A stretch of DNA of 64,000 nt from Cristatella mucedo (GCA_009760855.2 WPIO01000020.1:3262501-3326500); one strand, 5' to 3'. Positions 1 through 50,480 are shown, counted from the first letter of the stretch. The notes: a model not told the origin generated them from the letters alone. Made by a program: numbers and translations.

Positions 1-155
1 GTCACCCCTAACCATGTTATTCATAATTTTTATCAAGCATGATTTTATCACCATTCAACTGCTTTTCCCTTTGCAGCAAATGTAAAGCGTCTAGAAAGAG
101 ATTGAGTTCTCTGAGGGCGCTTTATCAAGTGCATTATTATTATTATTATTATTTT
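1..155 (+). mobile_element. LINE-A copy 1: 3' end with ATT tail
   Basis: The window opens inside the LINE-A 3' UTR (ACCATGTTATTCAT, then the AAGCG.CTAGAAAGAGATTGAG element) and ends in an ATT repeat at about 133-153. Same terminal sequence as the copies at 33.4 and 29.4 kb. Confidence 0.85.
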
Positions 156-299
156 TAACCACTCAGTATTGCTCTTTGGTTCGATATGGACATGTCTCTG
201 TAACTAAATTCACAGAGTCAGCAGTAAGTACAAATGTAAGGTCACGCTACCGAGCTCCCTAGATCGCAAAAGCAAAAATTAAGAGGTTTTTGGACATGG

Positions 300-640
300 T
301 ATGGTAGAAAACATTCTTCATGTCACTTGCTTTTAGGCCCCTTCACCCAATTGCTCCATCTAACCTATCCAAAAAAACTCCCAATAAGATTGGGCATCTT
401 GCTCTTCCGATCAAAGTCTTGTAGCTGTTTCTCTTACCAACCTCACATTCTTTGTTGATCACGCCTTTAATTCGTTCGCCTCCGAAGCCTCCGAAACATT
501 CCCGACTGATGTCATGACCTCTCCGAATTTAACAAATTTTTATAAGAAAAACTTCAGACTTTTCAAGCAGCATTTGTTGAGTTGATACAAATTGCTCTGT
601 GTGTGCTCGAGCTTACTGATATCGTGCATGGCATGTTGGA
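300..640 (+). mobile_element. Diverged LINE-A fragment
   Basis: Decayed plus-strand match to the C-terminal part of the LINE-A reverse transcriptase ORF (the 'FRPLHPIAPSNL' region, corresponding to FRSLHSMAPAYL of the 63.8-kb copy). It has several stops. Confidence 0.55.
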
Positions 641-828
641 ACTTAGCATCGAACCGCTTCCTCTCGTTTAGTTTTGTTAAAGCTCACTAAAATATCTTAT
701 TAATAACATGTCACCGAAAATTGAGAAGATAGGAATCATGGTTAAGCCAGCTAGATTGGTGCTGAATCGTAGAATGGCTGGAGTACTTAAGGGTCAGAAC
801 TACGACAGATGATGTTGTCATGACAAAC

Positions 829-2005
829 ATGAATAGCGCCTTGCAGAACTAAATCTCTTTCTAGGCTCTTTACATTTGCTGCAAAGGAAGCTCAATCGAA
901 TGGTTTTTATCTTGAATAAAGAGCAAAAGTAACATGGTTAGGGGTGACATGCACAGGGTCAGCATGCAAGTATGGTTAGTGGCGGCATGCACTGTATCAG
1001 CACCCGTAAATACATAAAAAGATGAATCACAGGGACATACTAAAGGCTGTACTAAATAGCTACGTTTGTAATTTCTTTTTTAAATGTTGTCTAGTCAGGG
1101 GATGTCGTGATTGAAGTCAGGAGTGAGTACCAGGCTTTGGAAGCATACGAACTAAAGGCACGGTCTCCAAAAGATTTGAGGTTTGTACGAGGTATAGGCG
1201 AACAGCTAGATTCTAAAAAGAGGGTGGTACGATGTTGAGTCATGTGGGGAGTAGATCTGATAGGTAGGCTGGAGCCAAAGAATGAAGGGACCTGAAAGTG
1301 ATAAACTAAACCTTAAAGTCTATGCGCTGCTTGACTGGTAGCTAATGCAGGCCAGCGAAAAGTGGTGCGATGTGGCAACTGTGTCGCTCACGATAGACAA
1401 GCCTAGCTGCAGAGTTTTGCACCAGCTGTAAGCGCCTGACTGCACAGGCCGATAGATCAGCAAGCAGTGAGTTACAGAAGTCAAGACGGGATGTCACAAA
1501 TGCATGCACCTACTTAGATTTGGTATTCCCGTTTAAACAAGGCCGAATTTTAGCAATGTTATGTAGCTGAAAGTACACAGACTTGATTCTGGAGCTGATG
1601 TGGTCGTCTAAGGAAAGGTCACTTTTGAACATGACACCTAGATTACGTGCTGACTAAACAGGAGCTACACTGGCAGAGCCGACTTTGAGCGTTAGCCTCT
1701 CCAAATTTTGAATCACACATGGATTGCCCATAACTAGTGAGCAAGTTTTATCACCGTTGAATTGAAGGAAATCGGCTGACATCATGTGCGGATGACATCA
1801 CTACATGCAGCAAGGGTATTGAGAGAATTCGACATGCACGACGGCTAGGAGGGATCAAAGCAAATTTACAACTGAGTGTCATTTGCATAGAAGTGAAGGT
1901 CTAGATTGTCCTTGGCAGCCACGTCGGCAAGACGGAGAGTATACACCGTGAAAAGAACCGGATCAAGCAAGGAGCCCTGAGGTACCCCATGTTTCACAGG
2001 TGTCA
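829..2005 (-). mobile_element. LINE-A copy 2: 5'-truncated, inverted
   Basis: Minus-strand LINE-A with its 3' tail near 829 and the RT region at the right end, where the reverse strand shows a HGVPQGSLL-type motif and a YANDTQL motif (YADDTQL in the better copy). Frames are broken. It ends about 60 bases from gene B exon E26, so it sits in the next intron. Confidence 0.85.
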
Positions 2006-2064
2006 AATGCTAAGCAGTCGTCGAAGAGAATAGATAAATCAGCAGCAGCACTAGTCCCACTCAC

Positions 2065-40964
<38,900 letters not shown>

Positions 40965-42435
40965 CTGAAAAGTAACTCTCCAGATACTCAAGCGGCTGAA
41001 ACCAGCCCAGCCGCCACAATACTGGTCTCAGAAGCAAAATTTAGGGGGAACTGTCGCCACGTTAACACTTTCGACTTACATGCAGTTCGGAAAGAGAGGT
41101 TACTGCTACGAAAAACGTATTGGGATACATTGTATAGCCTTAGAAGCTTGATGTTATTGAGCCCAATAGGGGTCGAAAACTTGATGTCGTTCTGAGAAAC
41201 AGAACAGCGAGAACCTTGAATTCAAAGCTAATCCGTGTCACTTGAATATAAATTAACATGGCTGCACAGTCAATGTCAAATTTGAGACATGATGTTTGCT
41301 CACGTTTCTTTTTATGACGTTTTAGCGGAAGCTTTGCTTAAATTTTTATACTCCAAAGCTTTTATTTCACTTCTGACTCAACGGTTGACCTTTCGACACT
41401 TGCAGCTCATCAGATAAAGGTTGGAAACCACAAGTCTTTCGTGTGTTCGATGGTGCTGAAATTGACCATGCTGCGACTAGCCATCTGATTGTCTTCTGCT
41501 CTAGCGTAAACGTGTACGAGTAGAATCAATAAATATATATATAGCTTAAGGTGCGATGCAACTTTTGTATTTTTGTCATTGTATTTCTCAAATTATTGAA
41601 TCATGCACTTACAAGCTTCCACTGTGGTTAGACTTACTTCATGGTATGTGAAGCTCCAGCACACGTTTTAAACCTGAACAAACTTTCCCTCAACATTTTT
41701 GCAACCCTTCAGCTGTTAGATACATATGTGACCATTGCCTTGGTATGCTAGCTTACAAGCATTTCTAACGCTATTTTTCAAAAACATCAACCTGGTGGCA
41801 ACATATAAGTTAATCCAACTTAATGAATTTGGCAATGTTGAAATCAGAACAGTGAATGAACAGAATTAGCGAAACTGCAGGGATATCAGGAATTACGACA
41901 TCAGCAGGTCCCTATTTGTTAGAAAACACAGGTGGTATGAGACTTGCATTTCAAGTACCGGATGTACCTCAATTCTGGTTCCCAAGCAAGAAGCCAGTAC
42001 TTGCTACAGGCAATGTTGCTAGGTCTCGGAAGGGTAAGTGTTCACAAAGATAACCTACTCCACGTAGAATTGTCAAAATCACAACTCAGAGTTTGTATAG
42101 GTTGTGAATAAGGCTAAAATAGCATGCACATTGCAGTTATAATAATGGAACCAGCGTGAAATTGTGAATCTCTGCAGATATCAAACAGGTCGTTCTCTAT
42201 GTTTCTTAAAGCAACACTCAACCATGACTTCCAATTTCACTTACCTAAAAGCAACAATCAGGTACGTAGAGATCCAGAATGCTAGCATATTGATTCTCTA
42301 CAATGCGTAAAAGAATAAAGGGCATTTGTTGTTCCAGCTATTCTTGCAATTTTCAAGCTCTACAGCCCACTAGAATAACGATCGCCAAATCCCCTCATAA
42401 TTCTATCAATGGATACGACGGTGTCTTCTTTTTCG
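40965..42435. other. Region upstream of gene B exon E1: nothing certain
   Basis: Presumed first intron or 5' flank of gene B. A 65-codon plus-strand ORF at 41856-42053 and an 89-codon one at 40926-41195 lack motifs; the latter overlaps exon E1 on the other strand. Confidence 0.5.
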
Positions 42436-42545
42436 AACTCAGGATTTATGACAGCAAATGCCAAGCACCTAGCGAGAGTGAGATTAAATTCTCTGAGGGA
42501 GCTTTATCAAGTGCATTATTATTATTTTTTTTTTATTATTATTGA
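42436..42545 (+). mobile_element. LINE-A or SINE-II 3' tail
   Basis: GCAAATGCCAAGCACCTAGC, GAGGGAGCTTTATCAAGTGC and ATT/T units. Too short upstream to tell which element it came from. Confidence 0.65.
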
Positions 42546-42721
42546 CAAGATTACTCGCTTATGGGGTTGTCATTCCAACGGGCAATTATTTATTCTTGGG
42601 TAATACTATCGTACTACCTTAGCTATAGAATGAGATTAGATTCATGCGGCTGGCACCTAAATCAACCAGCAAGCGGAAATAAAAAGCGCTGGTTCGCTCG
42701 GATCAAGCTTGATCAATCGAG

Positions 42722-42768
42722 CTTAATTAATAATTAATAATTAATAATTAATTACTAATAATTATAAC
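42722..42768. repeat. Short tandem repeat (TTAATAA)n
   Basis: Four or more seven-base units of TTAATAA at the left edge of the CpG-rich block. Confidence 0.85.
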
Positions 42769-43249
42769 CATTGTAATCCTAGTGTTACAATTGGCACGCA
42801 TCGTCTGGACTTAACGATGCTGCTAACGCAGCTTTCACAACGGCACTGGTCCGTTGCCGAGGCGTGACCAGTGCCGTCGCAGCTCTGACTTGTGGAGCAC
42901 GGCTGGCGAATCGCAGGCGCAGCGGCATTGCGTGCGTGAGCGCTCAATGCCGACACTAAAGGAGCGCGGCGGAAACGAAGAGTGACGAAATCTTAAGATA
43001 GCGTGGCCGCATGCACAGCTTAAAGCCGCATTATTTTCGACAACCACGCAGGGCTTCCAGAGGCTTCCAGAATCAGCCAAGGCGTGCAACGATGCCCGTT
43101 CTCTGCCCAGAGCACCGCCCCTCATCTGTCGCACGGCGAAAAGCCTCTTGCTAAACTTCCGCCATGCTCAAAGCCTAGAAGGCAACTCCCCGAATGCTAC
43201 GTGTCGTCTGCTTGCACGACTACTAGCCCCAAGTTATCGCACACACTCG

Positions 43250-43381
43250 TCACGCGCCATTACAATTCACAAGCCGCGAATTCACGATATCTTCGAAAAC
43301 ACGATTCGACATTTTGAAGCACGATAGCAATGCCAGAGCAATCGCACAGCGAGCCACAGCAGCTTCACTACTCACCGCCAT
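43250..43381 (-). CDS. Weak candidate for gene B's signal-peptide exon
   Basis: A 43-codon minus-strand ORF starts MAVSSEAAVARCAIALALLS, which looks like a short signal peptide (Arg followed by a small hydrophobic run). It sits in the CpG-rich block upstream of E1, on the right strand. The only phase-2 donors that would join E1 (such as TC|gtgctt) are poor, and another donor (GCG|gtgagt) would leave only two codons. It may equally be noise. Confidence 0.18.
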   Translation of the reverse strand: MAVSSEAAVARCAIALALLSCFKMSNRVFEDIVNSRLVNCNGA

Positions 43382-43552
43382 CTCGATCATGCATCAATGG
43401 TGCGGCACCAGTGACTTCCAAATTAGTCAGTTCGCCGATGTTAGCACCCCTGCGATATTCGTACAAAAGGCGTGCAAGTGACGGCCCGCCAGGTACGACT
43501 GCGACTAGCTCAGCGGAGCCAGACGTGTGGGGGCTCATTAAATCCTCTCCGA

Positions 43553-43559
43553 ATTTATA
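43553..43559 (-). promoter_or_regulatory. Possible TATA box upstream of gene B
   Basis: TATAAAT on the minus strand in a GC-rich setting (GCCGCTATAAATTC), about 170 bases upstream of the ATG at 43379-43381. Position fits a gene B promoter in the CpG-rich block, but no transcript evidence is available. Confidence 0.25.
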
Positions 43560-45794
43560 GCGGCCCTTGCTGCAGGCGGCTGCCAGATAATCGTTTAAGC
43601 TGAGTGTCAGTGTTGATGAGAGTCAGGTCTGGCTACTTACTGTAGACCGCTGAGGTTGCCTGGCAGCAAAGACTTAACCAGTATGTGAGTTTCGGGCGGT
43701 TCTCGTGCTATTTTAAGAGTTCAAGAACCAGAGGAAAAGACGTATCGTTGCAAGCGCATTGCCGTAGCTTACGAAAGCACGCTCTTAATGTCTGTAGCCC
43801 TCTTTGAAGCTTGACAAATTTAAGGAAACCAACTGCCACAAAGCAGTGCTCGAATTCTGGGCATGAAGTGTCAGTTCGCGGTGCACATTACTAGGGACGC
43901 TCACACGGAAGAAGGCAATGATGTGAGAACCAGGTGGGGTCTTAGCAGATGCTGCCTCAATGCACGCTTTTTGTGCCTACGTTAGCTAAGAACGAGGGTA
44001 GCATAAAAGATGTGCACTTTTACCTTTTCCCTCCTTTCTGCCCTCCACCTTCAGTCCATAACTTCCACTACCGAGTGCAGTCCTTTATAGCGAAGTCTTT
44101 GCCGGATACGTCGAATAAGTAGCAACTAGCAAAGACTCGCACTCGCACTAATGCACTGAGTGGATAGGCGAAAGCGGAAAGCTGCGGGCGTAAACTGCGT
44201 CTCTTCGCCGGGAAGTCACACAGTATTAGCGCTCTGACTACGCGGTCATGCTTGGACTTCGTTGGGGACTTCTGCAGTGGTAGTGGGTGTCCGCATACGG
44301 TCTGCTGGCTGCAGTTGGACGCCCCGACGGCAAGTAAGCGACGGTAAAGAAACACCGTAGTCTCCGATAACAACTCTGTATTTGGGCTCGCAGCGCAACG
44401 GGTCGCGACCGTCCTCACCTGCGCCAGCGTTCCCAGCGCCCCCTTCTCTCTTGGCCGTGACTCATCCCCATAAAGCACAAATTTATTAAACCTTAACCCC
44501 ATATAAACAATAAACCGACAAACCCAAAAGTCCAGGCAGCGCCATAAGACCACGTTATCCGGGATCTCAAGATCAAAGGCTCGTCAGCAAAACAAGTAAC
44601 ATCGAACCACCACATAAAGGAAACAGCACGAAACTTTACAACACGACAACGCCGCCACAATCTAACGCATTAAACGCCTGCTCCCCCATGCAGGGCGGCT
44701 ACCTTACAGCAGGCACGCTGGAGCGCAGCCCTTGGCAACCGCCAGGCTGCTGAATCCATAAGCCTCTTTGCAACGCTGGGGCATAGCCGCTAGTCTTTCC
44801 CCGTATCCGAGGGTTAGGTTCGCGCCCTCTTCCGCTGCCGCTCGGGTTTTAATCGTCTCTTTATTGCCGGAAGTCATCGCCGCAGGAATTCCCGCAGCCG
44901 TTCTCTTTCAGACCGCACGAATTCCCGCAGCCGTAGTCTTCCAGACCGCGGCCGCTGTCGCCTCGCCCGTCTCTCGTGCATCAAGCCGCTTGGCGAACGC
45001 CTCGCCCGCTTCCTTAGCGGGCGCGTAGCGCACTTCCGCCGACGCCGCTACGCTCTCTTCTGCCGCAGTCTTCTCCGGCGCCCGTCGGCGCCGACTCACT
45101 GGCCAGAGGCGCTGTCTCTTTCTCTCTCTCGCTGTCTTTCCACCGCCGGCGTCATGACAGCCGATTTGACAGCCACAGAGGGCGACATGTGTCTATCACC
45201 GGCCTTGACGGACGGCTCACACGAAAGCTCTGACCACAACTGACCGACTAATAAACGAGCTGGATATTTTCAGTCGCGAAACTATAAATATTGAAAAATA
45301 GGCTCCGAATTATTATATTTCGGAAATCGCGAACGATGTCGAGTCATTCCTAACGTGGCTAATGTAACGTGGCAATGTTTCGCTGGAAGACAGCTGACTC
45401 ATAGACATTGGAATACTTTGATGTGGCGAGGCTCTACGTCTTCATATCGTAAAATCTGGTTAGTTGTACAAGCTTTTTTATCCGTGTGACCAAAACCGAT
45501 GATAGTTGCTGATAGTTGCCTGTTAGTATAAGTAAGAAAAGGCAGAAAGAGACAAAGGCTACTTGGCAACAGGCTGAGAAGACTCAGAGTCGACGATTCC
45601 TTTTCGGTTAAGATAACTAAGCCTCTAGAAGATGTTTGATCCGTTAAGCTTTCGAGCAGGGAATTCACTTGTAAATAGATAAATAGCTTATGCGCGATGC
45701 ACTTTGTCTCTCTTACTAATAGTTGGTCAGCCAAGGGCCGGAATCTAGCGATGAGTGGCAAAGCAGTGACAACCATTCAATTAGATTTCAATTA

Positions 45795-46222
45795 GGCAAA
45801 CTGGACGACGGCTGCTAGAAAGGACTTGGCCACAACCTGAGCACTTCCTTGTTAATAACTCGATGAAGTAAATTAAGCCTTACATCAACCATACTGATAT
45901 AACCGTATGACATCGTCAAAATTAGATTTTGTTGATGTCATACGTAGAATCATTACACCATACTGATATAACCAGAAGCAAGCTCTCAGGTATCACTAAA
46001 GGTGCATGTTAAATGCAAGACAGAATCAAAGAAACGTGTAAGAAATTCTCATTGCTTTCACCACGAACTTAAGGTAAATGGGACGACGACTGCTAGAGAA
46101 TTCTTGGCCACAACCTGAGCACTTCCTTGTTAATAACTCATTGATGAAAATTGAGCCTTTCATCGACCTTTATTGCCCAGAATAAAGGAACAGAACACTG
46201 ACATGGTATTCGAACTACCCAG
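45795..46222. repeat. Duplicated ~120-bp unit flanking a hairpin
   Basis: Two copies (45795-45890 and 46072-46222) share 'GGACGACGRCTGCTAGA' and 'CAACCTGAGCACTTCCTTG' followed by TTAATAACTC. A third copy lies at 47720-47840. Family unknown. Confidence 0.8.
45905..45943. repeat. 18-bp inverted repeat (hairpin) between 17-bp direct repeats
   Basis: Left arm 45905-45922 and right arm 45926-45943 pair with one mismatch around a 3-base loop. The 17-base sequence ACCATACTGATATAACC occurs on both sides (45888-45904 and 45957-45973). Confidence 0.9.
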
Positions 46223-46365
46223 AAATTGATTTTCCCATGTACTGCTAGTGTATAGAGAAGTATAGTAGAGAGAAACTGCCAAGCTATTGTTTCAAGATAA
46301 AATGCTTGGTGTACCGTAGGTGTGCATCACCCCCAAATTTCGAATCCGTAAGGAGTTAGTCGCAA

Positions 46366-46650
46366 ATGAACGTTGAATGTGCAATTGATGGCTATTTAAA
46401 GCAAAGATTGAGAACAGTAGCTGTAAAGCACTACTTCTACGTCGGCGAGATAAGTTCAGATAGTCTTTATTTCATAAATTTCGAGGCTGTTCAGTCTAAT
46501 ATAAAGATTCGTCAGAATTCATTGGAGTTTCATTTTTCAAATCAACTCATCGAGAATATATTCGATTTGGTTGTGGTCAATAATAAAGTTAAATTGCTAC
46601 TGTTGCGACTATTTTTCGAATTCATTTGTGAAAAATTAACTTTGAAATGA
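46366..46650 (+). other. Unassigned 94-codon ORF
   Basis: Opens MNVECAIDGYLKQRLRTVAV and is fairly hydrophobic toward the end. No recognised family, splice context or neighbour; possibly chance or an element fragment. Confidence 0.2.
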
Positions 46651-46804
46651 AGAAAGATATGGAGCTTCTGAACACTCCATATAATTGCTAATTAAGACAA
46701 TTTCTGCAGTTCCTATAACTAAATAGCTTCTTCGTGAATTGTGAGTTGCTCATGCTAGGTGTTCGCATCAGAAATGGCTTATATTTAACCTAAACTTTTT
46801 AAGG

Positions 46805-47640
46805 CAACGTGACTCTCGAGGCCGTGAGCTTTGGGGAGTGGCCCTATGAGGATCAGACTGCCAAAGCCATCGCCGGTCTTCGAGCGGTTGAGGGGCGGAC
46901 AATGGAGCTCTGCCGATGACCTGGAAGCCTGGCAAAAATACGCTCATTGGCTCCGTTTGTAGGGAAATCCATCTACCTCAAACTGCCACCAGCTGTCGTG
47001 TGGGTTGGGAACAAACAATGACTCGACCGTGCCAAAACCGCAAGCATGGAATATGTAGATTTTTGGGTGAGTACTGAGAAGGAGAGGAGGGGCTAAGAGC
47101 TGAATTCCTGGACGCGGGCCGCCGTGAAGAGTGTGTAGACTGGGAGATGGCTGGTGGTGGTCTTGGATAAATAAAGTGCTGGATGTTGGGGCCAGGAGAT
47201 TAATGTATTTTTCCTGACTAGGTCTCTGATGCAATGTAGCACGGATAGCAGGTTATTAAAGAGGCAGCTGGCCTGTCCTTTCCTGTAAATCCCAAAATTA
47301 TTCTCATAAATTTCCTCCTGTCATCAGTAAGGAAGTATGATTCTAAGAGAGTAACTAATTTCGCACAAGGAAGTAGATGATGACGACTGTGACCGCCAAG
47401 CTACTTACTGTGCTGGTAATCTGTAGCTCAGCTGTCAGTCTCGTGTGTCACGATTACCACAAACCACCACTTATCACTGTCAGCACTGGTTCCCCATCAA
47501 GCAGCCTATCGACTACAAGGCATTGTCAACTCGATTTGGGCTACGTCCATTCCACTATCCCGACCTATCGATCTAAATTACTGCCTGAACAGGCAATACA
47601 TAACATCGCCCGAGCTCATCTTACTGAAGTCTTTTAGCTG
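46805..47640 (+). repeat. Dispersed repeat, copy 1 (LINE-like 3' part)
   Basis: Shares most of its length with 49190-50480. Its right part reads QHWFPIKQPIDYKALSTRF in one frame, resembling the LHWLPVKQRIDFKVL motif of LINE RT C-termini, so the unit is probably a decayed non-LTR element of a third family. Confidence 0.7.
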
Positions 47641-47719
47641 TGCCTCTATCCAATTTAAGATCGATTGCAGTCCGTATCTTTAGGACGAATATTCACACAG
47701 CCTAGAAGTTACTTTTTGC

Positions 47720-47840
47720 TGACAGCCGCAACCTAAGAACTTCTTTGTTAATAACTCTATGAAATAAATTGAGCCTTTCATCGACCTTTATTGCCTAGAA
47801 TAGACGAATCGAACACATACATGGTATTGTAACTTGCCTA
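47720..47840. repeat. Third copy of the 45.8-kb 120-bp unit
   Basis: TTAATAACTC, GAGCCTTTCATCGACCTTTA and ACATGGTATT match copy 2 at 46130-46210. It directly follows dispersed-repeat copy 1. Confidence 0.8.
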
Positions 47841-47864
47841 AAAACCTTATTTCCACTGTTTGGC

Positions 47865-48160
47865 GGTCTCTTAATGGACACCCATCTACCACAAACTGCC
47901 TTCTGCTGTCGGGCAGGGTCTGAACGAACGATGGATGGCTCGACAGTGCAAAAACAATGCTTGCATGGAATTAAAGCCCTGATTATGCAGTAAGAGGGGG
48001 ATAAAGCTAAATCCCTCTAAAGCCCTCCGCTGTTTTTGATTCATGGACTGGGCTGGGCCAGTGTGGTTTATGTGAAACTAAGTTCTGGATGTTGGAGACA
48101 GGAGTCTTTTGGCTCGGTTTCACTACTAAGCCTGACCACAGATTGTCCGATTTGCTGTCA
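47865..48160 (+). repeat. Dispersed repeat, partial copy
   Basis: Shares 'ATGGCTCGACAGTGC', 'AAATCCCTC' and 'TGTCCGA..TGCTGTCAC' with 49400-49640, but lacks the rest of the unit. Confidence 0.6.
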
Positions 48161-48239
48161 CATTTGGTGGCTCACTGGGTGGGGGGAGATTTAGGACAGT
48201 CTCACCTTCAGGATCTGAACCTAAAGTGAGTACAAGCGT

Positions 48240-48530
48240 TGCAAGGGCTATGAATGCCGACACGCTCTAGTTAGGATCACCAGGGAATAGAATGCACAGC
48301 TACTTTGATGGGAGAAGCAAAGTGAAGGTAGTTCTTCTATGGAGCTTCCAACGAGAGCATCCGTGGGCTGGGGAGCAAAAAGAACGCAAGGAGATGGAGC
48401 AGAGCTGAGAGGCCGAGGAGCGGCTGCAATGAGATGAGCATAAGCAAAGACTGGAGGCAGAATGCAATGAGTTTGGAGTGGCCTCACTAGACAGTAGAGC
48501 GGCGACCACGATGTAACCATGAACGAGACG
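48240..48530 (+). pseudogene. Relic of a charged coiled-coil protein
   Basis: Plus-strand frame at about 48376-48522 reads EQKERKEMEQS, stop, EAEERLQ, stop, DEHKQRLEAECNEFGVASL. Both stops are TGA where CGA (Arg) would keep the charged heptad-like helix, as expected from CpG decay. Such Glu/Lys/Arg-rich helices occur in Gag-like and many other proteins; the family is not identified. A 173-codon minus-strand ORF over the same bases is probably a shadow. Confidence 0.45.
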
Positions 48531-49189
48531 AGACGAGTGGGAGCAGTCACTTTGCAGATGTCTGTAGCTGTTAATGCCTGCGACGAGCAACGCCAGACTT
48601 GAGGAGTAGGATGCGGTGCAGCCACCCCAGTTATGAGCAGAGCCATCACCAGTGGCTGAGGTCTTGGGCCCCAGGTCTGCCGCTGTGGGGCGGGGCCGAT
48701 TCGAGGATGACCTCTTTCGGAGCCGTATAACGGAGGGAATGATTGGGCTGCGAGAGACGAGAATGCCAAAGGAAGCAGCAGACCGAGCCTCGGACGTGCG
48801 GGTCTAAGGAGGAAGCCGGGATGACGGTTGTGCTTAGACTAGGGAAAATTATTAAGCTCCCGGAGTATTGATCTCACATTGGACCGTTCGCCACTGCTGA
48901 TCGGAAAGAGCCCTGAACTGGGCAAGTACGTCTAGAGGACTAAGTAGAGTTGGATTCATAAGAGACGGACCGCAGGGAGGGCCGTTGTAGAGCCGGTAAA
49001 ACAGCCGATCTGCTGAAAGCCGGAAGTCAGAGCACAGCTATGACGCTTGCTCACTATGCTCCATGTGGTCAAAGAATAGCCAATCGATTTGATCTGTCGC
49101 TGGCACAGTAGCGACATAGACGACTGTGGCCGGCAAAGGCGGCCAGCCCTAACTTTAAGCTTGACCGACAAGGATAAAAGGGGTGTGAG

Positions 49190-50480
49190 GAAACGTGACA
49201 CTCAAAGCCTTGAGCTTTAGGGAGTGGCCCTGCGAGGGATTAGACTGCCTAAGCAACCGCGCCAGGTTCTCTAGCAGTTGAGGGGCTGATAATTGCTCGC
49301 GGGTAATGAGTTGGCAGGCAGGCACAGATTCGTACATTTTTGGCATCTCAAACTGCCACCAACTGCCGTGCGGGTTTGGAACGAACAAACAGTACAATCA
49401 ACGATGGCTCGACAGTGCTAGACAAACGCAAGCATGGAATACTTGGGCTTCCAGAGGAGTTCCGAGAACTAGAGGGGAAGGAGAAGGCTAAATCCCTCGA
49501 ATACGGCAGCCATCTACAGTTCCTAGGCCGGCTTGGCAGGCGGGTTTCTACTACATAATGTACTTGGTTTTAGAGCCAGGAGGCTTGCTGCTTGGTTTAG
49601 CTACCCAGCCTGAAGACAGGTTGTCCGAAGGGCTGTCACGAAATTAATATCAAAACCAGCCGTTGCCTTATATGAGATAGTTAGTAAATCCAATTCAGGG
49701 GAATTCAGCTGCACCCGCCTGACAGATCAGACCATAATATGCCAGCAATGATATTTTGTGGAAGTTTAAGATTTTATTCAGCTTAGAAATATATGGTGAT
49801 CTTCATCGTCAGAGATTTTTGCGCCCTATATCGTCAGCCCTTAAAAGCAGTTAAAAATTGGCAAGCTGGATTTGTAACGTTTGAATGCATATGAACTTTG
49901 GGTATCATGGCTAGTATACATTGGAAAGAGATATACAACTCACACGCAAATTTCCCACTGCCAATAACAAGGAAGTGGCTCTGGTGCGGTTACCTTGTGA
50001 TTGGTAGTCCCAGGCATCATTTCCTGATAAAACTGACTGATTAATGCATTTTTCCTGACTGGGTTTCAGATGTAATGTGGCACGGACAGCTGCTTATTAA
50101 AGAGGCAGGTCGACTCTCCTTTCCTGCAAATCAAAAAATTATTTTCGCATAAATTTCCTCCTGTCATCAATGAGGAAGTACGATTGTAAGAAAGTAACTA
50201 GTTTCGTACAAGGAAGTGGGAAATGACGACTGTGACCGCCAAACTACTTACTGAGCTGGTAATCTGTATCTAAGCTGTCTATTTCGAGTGTCACGATTGC
50301 CACAGAACACCACTTATCACCGTCAGCACTGGTTCCCCATCAAGCAGCCGATTGACTGCAATATATCTTCAGAGGATTTCAGATCCATCTATTCAACTAC
50401 TCCCCAATCAATCCAAACTACTTCCCGAATGGGCAATACATAACATCGCCCGTGCTTATCTTATTTAAGAATTGTAGCAG
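49190..50480 (+). repeat. Dispersed repeat, copy 2
   Basis: Long match to 46805-47640, with extra sequence at 49480-50030. Shared strings include AAACTGCCACCARCTG, CTCCTGTCATCA and CAGCACTGGTTCCCCATCAA. The same LINE-like QHWFPIKQ reading is present. Confidence 0.7.

Larger units (their letters stand above)
42830..45240. other. GC/CpG-rich block, possible CpG island or promoter region
   Basis: In an AT-rich window this 2.4-kb stretch is rich in GC and CpG, with a NotI site (GCGGCCGC, 44948-44955) and a short imperfect direct repeat (GAATTCCCGCAGCCG, near 44886 and 44919). Several medium ORFs are open on both strands, as expected from high GC; none matches a known family. It lies between gene A's end and gene B's E1, so it could hold gene B's promoter and first exon, or be a foreign or mobile segment. 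Confidence 0.5.

Noticed and set aside
41634-41644. ATG AA|gtaagt on the minus strand, which fits E1's phase
   Set aside because: It would start the protein without a signal peptide, unlike every secreted family member; probably a chance donor.
44068-44553. 161-codon minus-strand ORF in the CpG-rich block, considered as gene B's first exon
   Set aside because: No clear signal peptide, no family similarity and no phase-2 donor joining E1.
47377-47637. Plus-strand ORF with a signal-peptide-like start (MMTTVTAKLLTVLVICSSAV)
   Set aside because: It lies in a dispersed repeat whose second copy (50.22 kb) breaks the frame, and another frame reads as LINE.
48248-48769. 173-codon minus-strand ORF
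   Set aside because: High local GC keeps it open; the plus strand shows a more protein-like charged helix, and the ORF has no motif.
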